Shown: piece by piece, positions 28,229 to 37,637 of the stretch | How positions within the stretch are numbered: position 1 is the first letter of the stretch | How the letters are laid out: each line of letters opens with the position of its first letter | DNA from: Massilia sp. UMI-21 | GTDB lineage: Bacteria > Pseudomonadota > Gammaproteobacteria > Burkholderiales > Burkholderiaceae_D | Assembly: GCA_015277795.1 (NCBI GenBank) | Contig: CP063848.1 | Location: 372,001-436,000, forward strand | Length of the DNA stretch: 64,000 bases | Reading direction: 5' to 3' | Position numbers and translations under genes: made by a program | Notes under the pieces: generated by a model | The model's input: only the letters and a program-made list of their open reading frames with translations | Databases searched by the model: none | What the model was told of the DNA's origin: nothing

Positions 28229-29473
28229 TCAGGCTGTGGTAGCGCCGTCGAAAATACCGGCCAGCTCGCTGGCGCGGTATTTGCGGGACGATGACTGGAT
28301 CAGTTCGTCGCTGGCGATCGTGGCGTCGCCCTTGGCCATTTTTTCGATGAAGGACTGCAGCACGGGCTGGATCGCGACGGCTGAATTCATGTCGGCCAAA
28401 TCATGGAAACCCGCCACGCCAAGCACGCGGGCCGTTTCGCCGGACGGGTCGACCAGGCCGATGATGGGTTTGCGCGCACGGAAATACTCATAGATCTTGG
28501 CGGGAACCTGCGTATTGAATGGCGTGCCCTGGAATACCATCAGCCCGTCGGCCGCCAGCATCTCCTTGAGCGCGTCGCGGTAGGGCACCGGCGGCGCCAC
28601 TTCGACGATGTCCTCGACGCCGATCTCGCGCACGCGCTTGCCGATCGCTTCCATGTCGCCGGGGGCGCGCAGCACGACCCGCAAGGTAGCGGCGCTGGCA
28701 TGTCCCTGGCGCTTGAGCGCCGCCACCGCCTGCAGGAACGGAGAGGGATCGCGCCCGGTCGAGTACAGCACACCGCTGTGCAGCAGCGTCAGGCGGCGCT
28801 GTTGCGCTGGCGCCGGTGCAACGAAGGAACCGGGATCGAAGCCGTCTTCGTCGTAACCGTTTTCGATCACCCGGAACTTGGCGTGGTCGATGGCGGGGAA
28901 GCGGCGCTGATAGTCGGCCAGCGCGCTGTGCGTGGTGAAGACGGCGGTGTGGCAGCGCGTGATCGCCTGGTGCTCGATCCACTGATAGAACTTGCGCTGG
29001 ATCGCCGATGCCGGATACGAGGCCTGCAGCATCGGATCGCGGAAATCGGCGACCCAGGGCAGGCCGGTGAGACGGTGCAGGGCCAGCCCGATCAGGTGCG
29101 CTGTCGAGATCGGGAAGGTCGACCAGATGACTTGCGGCTTGTATCGCCGGATGAGCGACAGCCCGGCCGGTACCGCGCCCAGCGACCACGACACCCAGCG
29201 GTCGGGCAGCGCAAGCGCCTCCAGGTAGCGCCCCTTGATGCCGAGGTGGCGTTTGGTGTCGAGGGCAAACACGCGGCGCACGACGAGACCCGCCGGCACG
29301 CTGGCCAGCTGTGAGGGATTTTGCTGGCTATACGCGCGCGGATGGGCCGACAACACCATCGGTTCCCAGCCATAGTTGCCCAGGTTCTTGGAAAAGCTCA
29401 GGGTGCGCTGGATTCCGCTGCTCGCCGCCTGGGGCGGAAAGTGGAATGCGATCAGGAGAGCACGTTTAGTCAT
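28229..29473 (-). CDS. Glycosyltransferase family 4 protein
   Basis: A 414-residue GT-B glycosyltransferase. The N-terminal nucleotide-binding half begins RALLIAFHFPPQAASSGIQR, a frequent start of GT4 enzymes in exopolysaccharide loci. The C-terminal donor-binding half shows VFQGTPFNTQVPAKIYEYFRA, equivalent to the E-x7-E sugar-donor motif region. It would add one sugar of the repeat unit on the cytoplasmic face. The ATG at 29473 has a GGAATTACAAAG stretch just upstream. Donor and linkage are unknown. Confidence 0.82.
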   Translation of the reverse strand: MTKRALLIAFHFPPQAASSGIQRTLSFSKNLGNYGWEPMVLSAHPRAYSQQNPSQLASVPAGLVVRRVFALDTKRHLGIKGRYLEALALPDRWVSWSLGAVPAGLSLIRRYKPQVIWSTFPISTAHLIGLALHRLTGLPWVADFRDPMLQASYPASAIQRKFYQWIEHQAITRCHTAVFTTHSALADYQRRFPAIDHAKFRVIENGYDEDGFDPGSFVAPAPAQQRRLTLLHSGVLYSTGRDPSPFLQAVAALKRQGHASAATLRVVLRAPGDMEAIGKRVREIGVEDIVEVAPPVPYRDALKEMLAADGLMVFQGTPFNTQVPAKIYEYFRARKPIIGLVDPSGETARVLGVAGFHDLADMNSAVAIQPVLQSFIEKMAKGDATIASDELIQSSSRKYRASELAGIFDGATTA

Positions 29474-29532
29474 CTTTGTAATTCCATGCATACAGGCAGA
29501 TTGGCCCGCTATCGTTGCGGTCCGCTCGGCGG

Positions 29533-30549
29533 TCAGGTATAGGTTGAGCCGGTCGGTTGCACCGATGGGCGCTGCATCATCCAGCTAAGAAGCCGCAAAC
29601 CGAATCGAAACGGCGTGGCGTCCCAAGGGCGGCTACGCGGCAATTGAAAGCAGTCCATGTCGCGAGTAATGACGCCAACCGCGGTCGTGAACGCGGCCGC
29701 GAAGCCGGCCTCGCGCACCATCCGAACGTGGCGTTCGTCGAAGTCTTTCTGGACCTTACCATTCGGATAGGCGAACAGCCGCACCGGCTTGCCAAGGAGT
29801 TCTTCCAGTTGCTGCTTGCCGACCCTGATCTCGGCCTGCGCATCCGTATCGTCCAGGCTCGTCAATATCGGATGCGATACCGTATGCGCACCGATTTCGA
29901 TACCGTGGCGGTCCAGGTTCCGCACCATCTCGGGTGTGAGCATCAGGCCCGACGCCAGGCCGTCGCCCACCAGGGCTTCGAGACGCTGGACCAGGCCATG
30001 CCTTGCCTGCGGCGGCAGGTACTTGGACCGTTCGATCAGGGCGCCTAGTGTGATTTTCCTGTCGTCCAGGGTCCGCAGCGAATAGGCGCCGAGGCCGAGT
30101 TCACTCAGGTCCAGTTGTCCCGCCGGCAGCGTCTGTACTGCTTCGACGATGCGGTCGTTCCACATATTGCCCTGACCGATGTAGCCGCTGGTGACGAACA
30201 CGGTGGCTGGCAGGCCGAGTTCGCGCAACACCGGCAGCGCCAGGTCATGCACGGAGCGGTAACCGTCGTCGAAGGTGATGCACACCGCGCGCGGCGGGAG
30301 CGTCCCGCTCGCCGCCGCGCGCACCGCATCGTACAGGGGGAGCACGTTGAAGCAGCGTGCTAACAGCTCCATTTGCCAGCGGAACGTCGGCAGGTCGGGT
30401 TCCGAGGCGAGTAGCGGATCATGTTCTGCCAGCACCCGGTGGTAATTGACGACGCAGACCCCGCCCTTGGCGCCGGCCTGCCGCGCCAGCACATCGCCGG
30501 CAAGGCGAATGAAGCGCTCGGTAAAGTAGGAGATTTTTTTTGTTGCCAT
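29533..30549 (-). CDS. Polysaccharide deacetylase family protein
   Basis: A 338-residue NodB-homology protein. Motif 1 is FDDGYRSVHD (metal-binding Asp pair), motif 2 is GAHTVSHPILTSL (two histidines) and motif 3 is RLFAYPNGK. It would remove N- or O-acetyl groups from the exopolysaccharide. No signal peptide is evident. Its ATG overlaps the stop of the O-ligase gene by one base (TAATG), so translation is coupled. It is distinct from the PEP-CTERM-locus deacetylase at 41557-42441, so two deacetylases serve this locus. Confidence 0.85.
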   Translation of the reverse strand: MATKKISYFTERFIRLAGDVLARQAGAKGGVCVVNYHRVLAEHDPLLASEPDLPTFRWQMELLARCFNVLPLYDAVRAAASGTLPPRAVCITFDDGYRSVHDLALPVLRELGLPATVFVTSGYIGQGNMWNDRIVEAVQTLPAGQLDLSELGLGAYSLRTLDDRKITLGALIERSKYLPPQARHGLVQRLEALVGDGLASGLMLTPEMVRNLDRHGIEIGAHTVSHPILTSLDDTDAQAEIRVGKQQLEELLGKPVRLFAYPNGKVQKDFDERHVRMVREAGFAAAFTTAVGVITRDMDCFQLPRSRPWDATPFRFGLRLLSWMMQRPSVQPTGSTYT

Positions 30550-31913
30550 TATCTCGTGCCCGTTTTCAGCAAGATTCCGGGCGCGTGCAGCGGTGTGGCG
30601 GCCGTCGCCCTTATGTCGGACACAATTGCTGGGAGGATGCGGGATTCGAGCACAATCACAAGACCGATGATCGCGAAAATCAGGTCGAAGTAGGCGAAGC
30701 TGAGCGCCGCGCCTCCAAGAGCAAAGGCGAAGATACTCAACTGCAGCATCGTTGCCAGCGTTGCGAACCAGCCAGGCAGGCCCTGCTTGCGTGCTGCACG
30801 CGATATTTTCCCCGCCTTGCGGAAAGCGCCGATCAGGATCGATACGTAGAGCGCGAGCCCGACGAAGCCATGCTCGCCCAGCACCTGGAAATACACGCTG
30901 TGCGCGGCGCGGGCATAGTCCAGGCTGGGAAAGCGGTCGCCGGTATAGAACCAGGAATACGAATAGAAGTCCCGCGCCAGGTCGACCCAGTTCGGCAAGT
31001 ATTCCAATGCCTTGAAACCGCCACCGAAGAACGGGTGGCGCACCGCCATGATGAAGCTGAGCTTCCAGGAAACGACCCGGGTCATGAAGGATCCGTCTTC
31101 ACTGGCCGATTCAATCGTATTGATGCGGTCGACCCATTCGTTCGAGGCGAGATGCGCCACGGCGATACCGAGAGCGATGATCAGGATGCCCATCAGGACC
31201 TTGCGCTCGCTCTTCACGAACAGGTAGCCGCCCAGCGCGAGCAGTGCGATGAAACCGCCGCGCGACTGGGTGCCGATGACCCCGATTACCAGCAGGCTGA
31301 TCGTCCCCAGCAAGCCCGCCCTGATGATGCGCGACGACTTCCCGTATTCACCCAGCAGGTAAAAACAGAGCGGCAAGGTCATGACGAACGCGATTGCCAG
31401 TTCGTTGCGGTCGCCAAGCACGTGCCCTTCCATGCCAGCGATCTTGTGGCCGCCACCGGTCGCAATGAACTTGAGTGCTTCGAGGTTGGCATAAAACCCG
31501 ACCGACAGCACCACGCACCACAGCATGAAATCGGCGTGCAGCTTTTTCTGGACGATCAGCAGTACGAATACGAACAGGACGAAGATCTTGGCAAAACGGC
31601 TCCAGATATCCCATTGCACCTCCGGCTTGCCGACACCCATGATGGTGCTGAAGGTGGTCCATACGAAGAAGACGATGACCAGCGTGCTGAGAGGGCTGGA
31701 CGGGAACTTCGGCTTGTTCTTCATGAGAACGTAGGCGATGACGGCTACCGCGGTGAACAGCAGGTTGTAGCGGATGTTCGACGCGGCGCCATACACCCAG
31801 CCGTTCGGGAAGAACAGCGCCGTCCAGAGCCACATGCCGAGCGCGATGAAGGGGCGTTTCGCCATTGCGTAGAGCATGACCGGCAACAGCATTAACAGGA
31901 ATAGATCACGCAT
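30549..31913 (-). CDS. Exosortase A-associated O-antigen ligase/polymerase-like protein
   Basis: A 454-residue membrane protein with about 10-12 helices. It carries the Wzy/WaaL-like periplasmic loop with GTQSRGG, and HPFFGGGFKALEYL with HSVYFQVLGEHG downstream. It matches the putative O-glycosylation ligase of exosortase A loci. It could polymerise the lipid-linked units or ligate glycan to protein; sequence alone cannot decide. It lies directly after a 36-codon membrane peptide gene (3-base gap). Confidence 0.88.
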   Translation of the reverse strand: MRDLFLLMLLPVMLYAMAKRPFIALGMWLWTALFFPNGWVYGAASNIRYNLLFTAVAVIAYVLMKNKPKFPSSPLSTLVIVFFVWTTFSTIMGVGKPEVQWDIWSRFAKIFVLFVFVLLIVQKKLHADFMLWCVVLSVGFYANLEALKFIATGGGHKIAGMEGHVLGDRNELAIAFVMTLPLCFYLLGEYGKSSRIIRAGLLGTISLLVIGVIGTQSRGGFIALLALGGYLFVKSERKVLMGILIIALGIAVAHLASNEWVDRINTIESASEDGSFMTRVVSWKLSFIMAVRHPFFGGGFKALEYLPNWVDLARDFYSYSWFYTGDRFPSLDYARAAHSVYFQVLGEHGFVGLALYVSILIGAFRKAGKISRAARKQGLPGWFATLATMLQLSIFAFALGGAALSFAYFDLIFAIIGLVIVLESRILPAIVSDIRATAATPLHAPGILLKTGTR

Positions 31914-31916
31914 GCT

Positions 31917-32027
31917 TCACCTTTTGCGCTTCCTGTCTTTCGGCTTCGGCGGATTGTCCTGCTTTAATGCCCAGAAGCACAGGAAGGTCACTGCGACCAG
32001 ATCCAGAGCCCACACGAATGATTCCAT
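31917..32027 (-). CDS. 36-residue single-pass membrane peptide
   Basis: A short gene squeezed between a glycosyltransferase (19-base gap) and the O-ligase-like gene (3-base gap). AGGA lies about nine bases before the ATG at 32027. The peptide has one hydrophobic segment (residues about 4-20, SFVWALDLVAVTFLCFW) and a strongly basic tail rich in K and R (KPKDRKRKR). The predicted topology is N-out or membrane-embedded with the basic tail in the cytoplasm. Compact packing in the operon and the good ribosome site argue for a real gene. A subunit or stabiliser of the polymerase complex is only a guess. Confidence 0.6.
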   Translation of the reverse strand: MESFVWALDLVAVTFLCFWALKQDNPPKPKDRKRKR

Positions 32028-32046
32028 TTTTTTTCCTGTAAACGGC

Positions 32047-33231
32047 TCAGTATGACAGAGCTCTTGTCGGACAGGCCACACCGCGCGCGAGCACCTCGCC
32101 GAACACGCGCAGCTGGCCGGCGCTGGTGTCGTCCCAGCTGAAGCCTTCGGCATAACGGCGCGTCGCGGCCCGGTCCGGGTAGTGCGCGCGCAGCGCGTTG
32201 ACGGCGTCGGCCACCCCTTGCGGGCTGCGTTCGCGCATCAGGACGCCCGCTTCGGGCGCCGCCACCACTTCGGGCGTGCCGTAGACGCGGCTGGCGACCA
32301 CCGGGGTGCCGCAGGCCATCGATTCGAGCAGCACGTTGGCCCAGCCTTCGCGCGACGAGGCCAGCACCAGCGCGTCGGCGGCGCCATAGTGTTCACGCAG
32401 CTGCGCCTGCGGCACGGCGCCCAGGAACTGCACGCGCTCCTGCACGTTCGCACTGCGCGCCAGCGCTTCGAGCATGCCGCGATTGGGTCCGTCGCCGGCC
32501 ACCACCAGGCGCACGCTAGGGAGCAGGGGCAGGGCGGCGATGATCAGTTCCTGGGCCTTGACCGGCACCAGGTGGCCGACGGTGAGCAGGGTAAACAGCG
32601 GATTCGGCTGGCGCTCGACCGGCTGGAACAGCTGCAGGTCGACGCCGTTGCGCAGCGAAGTCACGCGCTCGCGCGGCACGCCCAGCGCCACGACTTCGTC
32701 GCGCAGGGCGTTGCAGACGGTGATCACGGCATCGGCGCGGCGCGCCGCCCAGCTGATCATGCGGCGCGGCAGCGCGTACTGCGGCAGCAGCGTGATGTCG
32801 GAGCCGCGCGCGGTGATCACCAGCGGCTTGTTGAAGTAGCGCGCCAGCATCGCCGCGGCCACGCCGTCCGGGTAAAAGTAGTGCGCGTCGATCAGGTCGA
32901 AGTCGTAACCCTCGTCGATGATGCGCGCGATCGCCGGCTTGGCCGCCTGGGCCAGCAGGAGTGGCGCGACGTTCATGCCGATCTTCGGGATCGTTATATA
33001 ACGCGGGTGGTCCACCTGCAGCCCGTGGCGCACTTCCGTGCGCGGCACCTTCGCCATCTTCGCGTAGTTGCCGAAGCGTGGATGGGTCGACGGGAACCAG
33101 GCCACCGGCGCCACCACGCGCGCCTCGACCTGGCCGGTCGCGACCAGGTGGCGCAGGCGGGTTTCCACGAAGATGCCGTGGCCCGGCTTTTCCGTGTTGG
33201 GGAACAGCGTGCTGAAAGTCAGGATCTTCAT
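32047..33231 (-). CDS. Glycosyltransferase family 4 protein
   Basis: A 394-residue GT-B enzyme. The N-terminal motif TLFPNTEKPGHGIFVETR and the C-terminal donor site ASSREGWANVLLESMACGTPVVAS (E-x7-E type) are typical of GT4 retaining glycosyltransferases. It is one of five such enzymes in this operon. Its ATG overlaps the stop of the upstream glycosyltransferase (ATGA at 33228-33231). Specific sugar unknown. Confidence 0.87.
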   Translation of the reverse strand: MKILTFSTLFPNTEKPGHGIFVETRLRHLVATGQVEARVVAPVAWFPSTHPRFGNYAKMAKVPRTEVRHGLQVDHPRYITIPKIGMNVAPLLLAQAAKPAIARIIDEGYDFDLIDAHYFYPDGVAAAMLARYFNKPLVITARGSDITLLPQYALPRRMISWAARRADAVITVCNALRDEVVALGVPRERVTSLRNGVDLQLFQPVERQPNPLFTLLTVGHLVPVKAQELIIAALPLLPSVRLVVAGDGPNRGMLEALARSANVQERVQFLGAVPQAQLREHYGAADALVLASSREGWANVLLESMACGTPVVASRVYGTPEVVAAPEAGVLMRERSPQGVADAVNALRAHYPDRAATRRYAEGFSWDDTSAGQLRVFGEVLARGVACPTRALSY

Positions 33232-34466
33232 GCAGCCCGCGATTCCACGACACGGCCCGCCGGGCGGCCAGTGAGGCGACCGTAGATGGCCTGGTAGCGC
33301 GCCACGCTGACCGGCCAGTTGCGCTCGGTTTCGACGTAGTAACGGCCGGCCGCGCGCAGCGCCGGCCAGAGCGCGTCGGCGCGCAGCAGGGCGCCGACCT
33401 TCTCGGCCAGCGAGGCCGGGTCGTCGGCCTTGAACAGCACGCCGGTCTTGCCGTCGGCGATCAGCTCGAGGTGGCCGCCGACGTCCGACGCGGCCAGGAT
33501 GCGGCCCTGGGCCATCGCCTCGAGCGGCTTGAGCGGGGTCACCAGGTCGGTCAGGCGCATCGACAGGCGCGGGTAGACCAGCACGTCGAGCAGGTCGTAG
33601 TACTTCTGCACCTGGTCGTGCGGCACGCGGCCGGTGAACACCACCTTATCAAGGATGCCCAGGTCCTTGGCCAGCTGGCGCAGCTGGGCGTCCTGGGGAC
33701 CGCCGCCGACCAGCAGCACGCGCAGGTCGGGCAGTTCGGCGCTCAGGCGCGGCACGGCGCGCAGCAGGATGTCCAGGCCTTCGTAGGCGTAGAAAGAGCC
33801 GATGAAGCCGATCAGGCGCGCGCCCTGCAGGCCCAGTTCGGCCTTGAGATCCTGGTCGGCGCTGCCGCCCACCGAGAACTTGTCGATGTCCACCGCGTTC
33901 GGGATCACCGTCACCTTGTCGGCCGGGATGCCGCGCGCGACGATGTCCTTGCGCAGGCCTTCGCAGATGGTGGTGACGGCGTCGGCGCGCCTGAGCGCCC
34001 AGGTTTCCAGCGCGCGGGTGGCGCGGTAGCGCAGGCCGTTCTCGCTGCTGGTGCCATGGTCGACCGCCGCGTCTTCCCAGAATGCGCGCACTTCGTACAC
34101 GACCGGAATGCCGAAGCGCTTGCCGGCGCGCAGGGCGGCGACCGCGTTCAGGCTCGGCGAATGGGCGTGCAGCACGTCGGGCTTCACCTGCGGGATGATG
34201 TCAAGCAGGCGCTTGGTAAGGCCGTCGATGACTTCCTTCTGGTTCAGCACCGGCAGCCTGGCCAGCGCGCTCTTCGAGGCCCGGGTGCGGTAGAAGTGCA
34301 GGCCGTCCACGGTTTCCTCGAGCTGCTCGCCCGAGTTCTGCTTGGAGCCGGTGACGTGGAAGGTTTCCCAGCCGAGCGCGCGCTGTTCGCGCAGGATCGA
34401 GCGGGTGCGGAAGGTGTAGCCGCTATGCAGCGGGATCGAGTGGTCGAGGACGTGGAGGACGCGCAT
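33228..34466 (-). CDS. Exosortase A-associated glycosyltransferase (Daro_2409 family)
   Basis: A 412-residue GT4 glycosyltransferase starting RVLHVLDHSIPLHSGYTFR, the highly recognisable start of the PEP-CTERM/exosortase A-associated Daro_2409 subfamily. It has the acceptor motif HAHSPSLNAVAAL and the donor site LKPLEAMAQGRILAAS. It acts on the cytoplasmic face in repeat-unit assembly. Coupled by ATGA to the next glycosyltransferase; 39 bases downstream of the amidotransferase gene. Confidence 0.9.
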   Translation of the reverse strand: MRVLHVLDHSIPLHSGYTFRTRSILREQRALGWETFHVTGSKQNSGEQLEETVDGLHFYRTRASKSALARLPVLNQKEVIDGLTKRLLDIIPQVKPDVLHAHSPSLNAVAALRAGKRFGIPVVYEVRAFWEDAAVDHGTSSENGLRYRATRALETWALRRADAVTTICEGLRKDIVARGIPADKVTVIPNAVDIDKFSVGGSADQDLKAELGLQGARLIGFIGSFYAYEGLDILLRAVPRLSAELPDLRVLLVGGGPQDAQLRQLAKDLGILDKVVFTGRVPHDQVQKYYDLLDVLVYPRLSMRLTDLVTPLKPLEAMAQGRILAASDVGGHLELIADGKTGVLFKADDPASLAEKVGALLRADALWPALRAAGRYYVETERNWPVSVARYQAIYGRLTGRPAGRVVESRAA

Positions 34467-34505
34467 GATCTTGTTGTTCCGGTTACTTGTTTTTGCTTGT
34501 ATCGC

Positions 34506-36440
34506 TTATGCGGCCGCCAGCGCGGTGCTGCTGTCGGCGCTGCTGCCGGCGGCGCCGTTCTTGCGCAGGAAGGCATCGAACATCAGCACCGACCACAGGG
34601 TCGTGCTGTGGTCCTTGGCGCTGGACTGGTGCTCGTCCACCATCTGCTTCAGGAAGGCCGGGTTGAAGATCCCGGTGTCGAGCAGGGCCGGATTGAGCAC
34701 CGCGCGCCGCATGGCGTCCGCCAGCGGCCCGCGCAGCCAGGCCGCCAGCGGGATCGAGAAGCCCTGCTTCTTGCGGTACAGGATGTCCTGCGAGAGGAAG
34801 GGTTCGAGCGCCTTCTTGAAGACGTGCTTGCCCTCGCCGTTGCGCAGCTTGGTGTTCGAGGGCAGGCCCGAGACCCACTCCACGAACTGGTGGTCGAGCA
34901 GGGGCACGCGCACTTCCAGTGCATGCGCCATGCTGGCGCGGTCGACCTTGGTCAGGATGTCGCCCGGCAGGTAGGTCTTCATGTCGAGATACTGGATCAG
35001 CGACAGCGGGTCGTCGGTCGGCGCCTTGGCCGCATAGCCGCGCATCACCTCGACCGCGCGGTAGCCCTGCAGCCTGCCCTTGAACGATTCGGAGAACAGC
35101 TGGTTGCGGATACGGTCGTTGTTGATCGACACGCTGTGGAAGTAGCCGTCGGTCAGGTCGCGCGCCAGCGACTCGAAGGTGGTCTTGGCGCGGAACATGC
35201 GCGGCGCCCAGTCGGCTTTCGGATAGGCCGCGCCGAGCAGGCCGAACACCGGCTTGCGCAGCGCCAGCGGCAGCATCGAGCGCACGCGTTCCTCGCCCAT
35301 GGTCATGCGATGGCGGCGGTAGCCGGCGAAGTTCTCGTCGCCGCCGTCGCCCGACAGCGCCACGGTGACGCGCTTGCGGGCCAGCTGGCAGACCCGGTAG
35401 GTCGGGATCGCCGAGCTGTCGGCATAGGGCTCGTCGTACAGCGCGGCCAGGGTGTCGAGCAGGCCGTAGTCGTCCGTGTCGACGGTTTCGCACTGGTGGG
35501 TCGTCTTGTACTGCTCGGCCACCTGGCGCGCGTAGTCGGATTCGTCGAAGGCCGGGTCGTCGAACGCGATCGAGCAGGTGTTGACCGGTCCGTCGGTGAC
35601 CCCGGCCATCATCGCCACCACCGCGCTCGAATCGACGCCGCCCGACAGGAAGGCACCCAGCGGCACGTCCGAGATCAGGTGGCTCTGCACCGCCTCGCGC
35701 AGGCGCACCACCAGCTCGGCTTCGATCTCGCGCTCGCTCATGGCGGCATGCGGCGTGAAAGGCACGTCCCAGTACTGCTTCGAGGCCGGCACCGGCTGGC
35801 CCACCCGCAAGGTCAGGGTGTGGCCCGGCAACAGCTTCTTGGCGTCGGTGAAAATGGTGCGCGGTTCCGGTACGTAGCCGTAGGCGAAATATTCCTCGAC
35901 CGCCAGCGGGTCGATCTCGCGCCTGAGGTTCGGCAGGGTCAAGAGCGACTTCAGTTCCGAGCCGAAGGCGAACATCCCGTCCGGCAGCAGCGCGTAGTGC
36001 ATCGGCTTGATGCCGATGCGGTCGCGCGCCAGGAACAGGGTCTGTTTCGGGCGGTCCCAGATCGCGAAGGCGAACATGCCGCGCAGGTGGCTCACGCAGG
36101 CTTCGCCCCACTGCTCGTAGGCGTGGACGATGGTCTCGCTGTCCGAGGGCGTGCGGAACACGTGGCCCAGGCGCTGCAGTTCGGCGCGCAGCTCGCGGAA
36201 ATTGTAGATCTCGCCGTTGAATACGAGGGCGATGGTCTCGTCCTCGTTGAACAGCGGCTGCAGCCCGGCCTCCAACGCGATGATCGACAGCCGGCGGTGG
36301 CCGAAGCCCAGCCCCGGTTCCAGGTGCAGGTCGCCTTCCACGGGTCCGCGGTGGAATTGCGTCTCGTTCATTCGGTGCAGCAGGTCGCGGTCGATGGCGC
36401 GGCTGCCCTTGGTATCAAAAATTCCTACTATTCCGCACAT
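34506..36440 (-). CDS. Exosortase A system-associated amidotransferase 1 (AsnB-like)
   Basis: A 644-residue glutamine-hydrolysing asparagine synthetase homologue. It starts MCGIVGIFD with the catalytic Cys2, followed by the class-II amidotransferase domain (FNGEIYNFRELR) and the synthetase domain with FLSGGVDSSAV. It matches the exosortase A-linked amidotransferase, thought to amidate a uronic acid or amino-acid group of the polymer. Its start overlaps the upstream glycosyltransferase by 13 bases. Unlike the homologue at 24978-26723 it keeps all glutaminase residues seen at the N-terminus. Confidence 0.9.
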   Translation of the reverse strand: MCGIVGIFDTKGSRAIDRDLLHRMNETQFHRGPVEGDLHLEPGLGFGHRRLSIIALEAGLQPLFNEDETIALVFNGEIYNFRELRAELQRLGHVFRTPSDSETIVHAYEQWGEACVSHLRGMFAFAIWDRPKQTLFLARDRIGIKPMHYALLPDGMFAFGSELKSLLTLPNLRREIDPLAVEEYFAYGYVPEPRTIFTDAKKLLPGHTLTLRVGQPVPASKQYWDVPFTPHAAMSEREIEAELVVRLREAVQSHLISDVPLGAFLSGGVDSSAVVAMMAGVTDGPVNTCSIAFDDPAFDESDYARQVAEQYKTTHQCETVDTDDYGLLDTLAALYDEPYADSSAIPTYRVCQLARKRVTVALSGDGGDENFAGYRRHRMTMGEERVRSMLPLALRKPVFGLLGAAYPKADWAPRMFRAKTTFESLARDLTDGYFHSVSINNDRIRNQLFSESFKGRLQGYRAVEVMRGYAAKAPTDDPLSLIQYLDMKTYLPGDILTKVDRASMAHALEVRVPLLDHQFVEWVSGLPSNTKLRNGEGKHVFKKALEPFLSQDILYRKKQGFSIPLAAWLRGPLADAMRRAVLNPALLDTGIFNPAFLKQMVDEHQSSAKDHSTTLWSVLMFDAFLRKNGAAGSSADSSTALAAA

Positions 36441-37636
36441 GGTGTAATCGCCTTATTTGGCTTATTCGGTGTTGTCTTGGTCTGGCACAGTTCGTCGTAC
36501 AGGGCGACGTAAGCGGCCAGCATGGCCTGCATGCTGTATTGCTGTTCGACGCGCGCGCGGCCGGCGGCGCCGTGGCGGCGCGCCAGCGCGCGGTCGCGCA
36601 CGTAAGGGACGATCGCCGCGGCCAGGGCCTGCGGGTCGCGCGGCGGCGCCAGGGCGCCGTTGACGCCCTGCTCGACCAGGTCGGGAATACCGCCGACGGC
36701 GGTGGCCACCACCGGCAGGCCGCTCGCCATGGCTTCCAGCAGGGTCACCGGGGTGCCTTCGGCGATCGAGGACAGGGCGAACAACGAGAAGCCGCGCATC
36801 ACGGGCGCCACGTCGCTGCGCGGGCCGGCGAAGCATACGCTGTCTTGCATGCCGTGTTCGCGCACGCGCGCTTCCAGCTGGGCGCGCAGCGGGCCGTCGC
36901 CGACCAGCACCAGGCGCAGCTTCGCCTCGGGCAGTTCGGCCTGCAGCAGCGTGCGCAGCAGGGCGAAGGCATCGACCAGCGTTGCCTGGTCCTTGACGTC
37001 CTGCAGGCGGCCGACGGTGCCGATCACGAAGGCGTCCGGATCGTCCTGCCAGGTCTCGAGGGCGCCGGCGGCGGGGGCATCGGCGCGGAAGCGTTCGGTG
37101 TCGACGCCGTTGTCGATCAGCTGCAGCTTGGCTGCCGGGATGCGCACCACGCGTTCGAGCCAGCCGCACAGGTCGCGCGACACCGGCACATAGCGGTGGA
37201 TGAAGGGCGCCAGCAGCCGGCGCAGCAGGTTGTGCTTCGGATTGATGCCCTGCGGGTCGCGTGCGTCGCGGCCGTGTTCGGCATGCACACGCACCGGCAC
37301 GCCGGCCGCCCAGGCGGTGGCGGCGTATTCGATGGTGCCGAGGTTGTAGGTATGCAGCACGTCCGGCTTCATCCGGCGCAGCAGCCGGAACAGGTCGCGG
37401 TGGGTGCCGAGGGCCAGGCCGGCCGGCTTGTGCAGCGCGAACAGCTCGACATCGGGGCGCGTGATGCGCTGGGCGAAGTCGGTATAGTCGGTCAGGCAGA
37501 TCACCGCGTGGCGGTAACGGCCGGCCGGCATGCGGTTGATGGAGTCGACCAGCAACGTCTCCAGGCCGCCGATGTCGAGGCGGTAGATCAGGTGCGCCAC
37601 CAGTGGCACTTGCACGGAAACGTGTACGGCGCTCAT
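36428..37636 (-). CDS. XrtA-associated glycosyltransferase (stp2 type)
   Basis: A 402-residue GT4 enzyme. LIYRLDIGGLETLLVDSINRMP and HTYNLGTIEYAATAW are hallmarks of the second PEP-CTERM/EpsH1-associated sugar transferase family. The donor-binding motif is SSIAEGTPVTLLEAMASGLP. It begins one base after the exosortase stop codon and overlaps the amidotransferase start, so it is tightly coupled to both. Sugar specificity unknown. Confidence 0.9.
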   Translation of the reverse strand: MSAVHVSVQVPLVAHLIYRLDIGGLETLLVDSINRMPAGRYRHAVICLTDYTDFAQRITRPDVELFALHKPAGLALGTHRDLFRLLRRMKPDVLHTYNLGTIEYAATAWAAGVPVRVHAEHGRDARDPQGINPKHNLLRRLLAPFIHRYVPVSRDLCGWLERVVRIPAAKLQLIDNGVDTERFRADAPAAGALETWQDDPDAFVIGTVGRLQDVKDQATLVDAFALLRTLLQAELPEAKLRLVLVGDGPLRAQLEARVREHGMQDSVCFAGPRSDVAPVMRGFSLFALSSIAEGTPVTLLEAMASGLPVVATAVGGIPDLVEQGVNGALAPPRDPQALAAAIVPYVRDRALARRHGAAGRARVEQQYSMQAMLAAYVALYDELCQTKTTPNKPNKAITPCAE

Positions 37637-37637
37637 C

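Noticed and set aside
33471..36512. Very long plus-strand open frame (about 1000 codons)
   Set aside because: It lies antisense to the glycosyltransferase and amidotransferase genes; its translation shows no domain and is rich in R, A, Q, H as expected from a GC-rich shadow frame.
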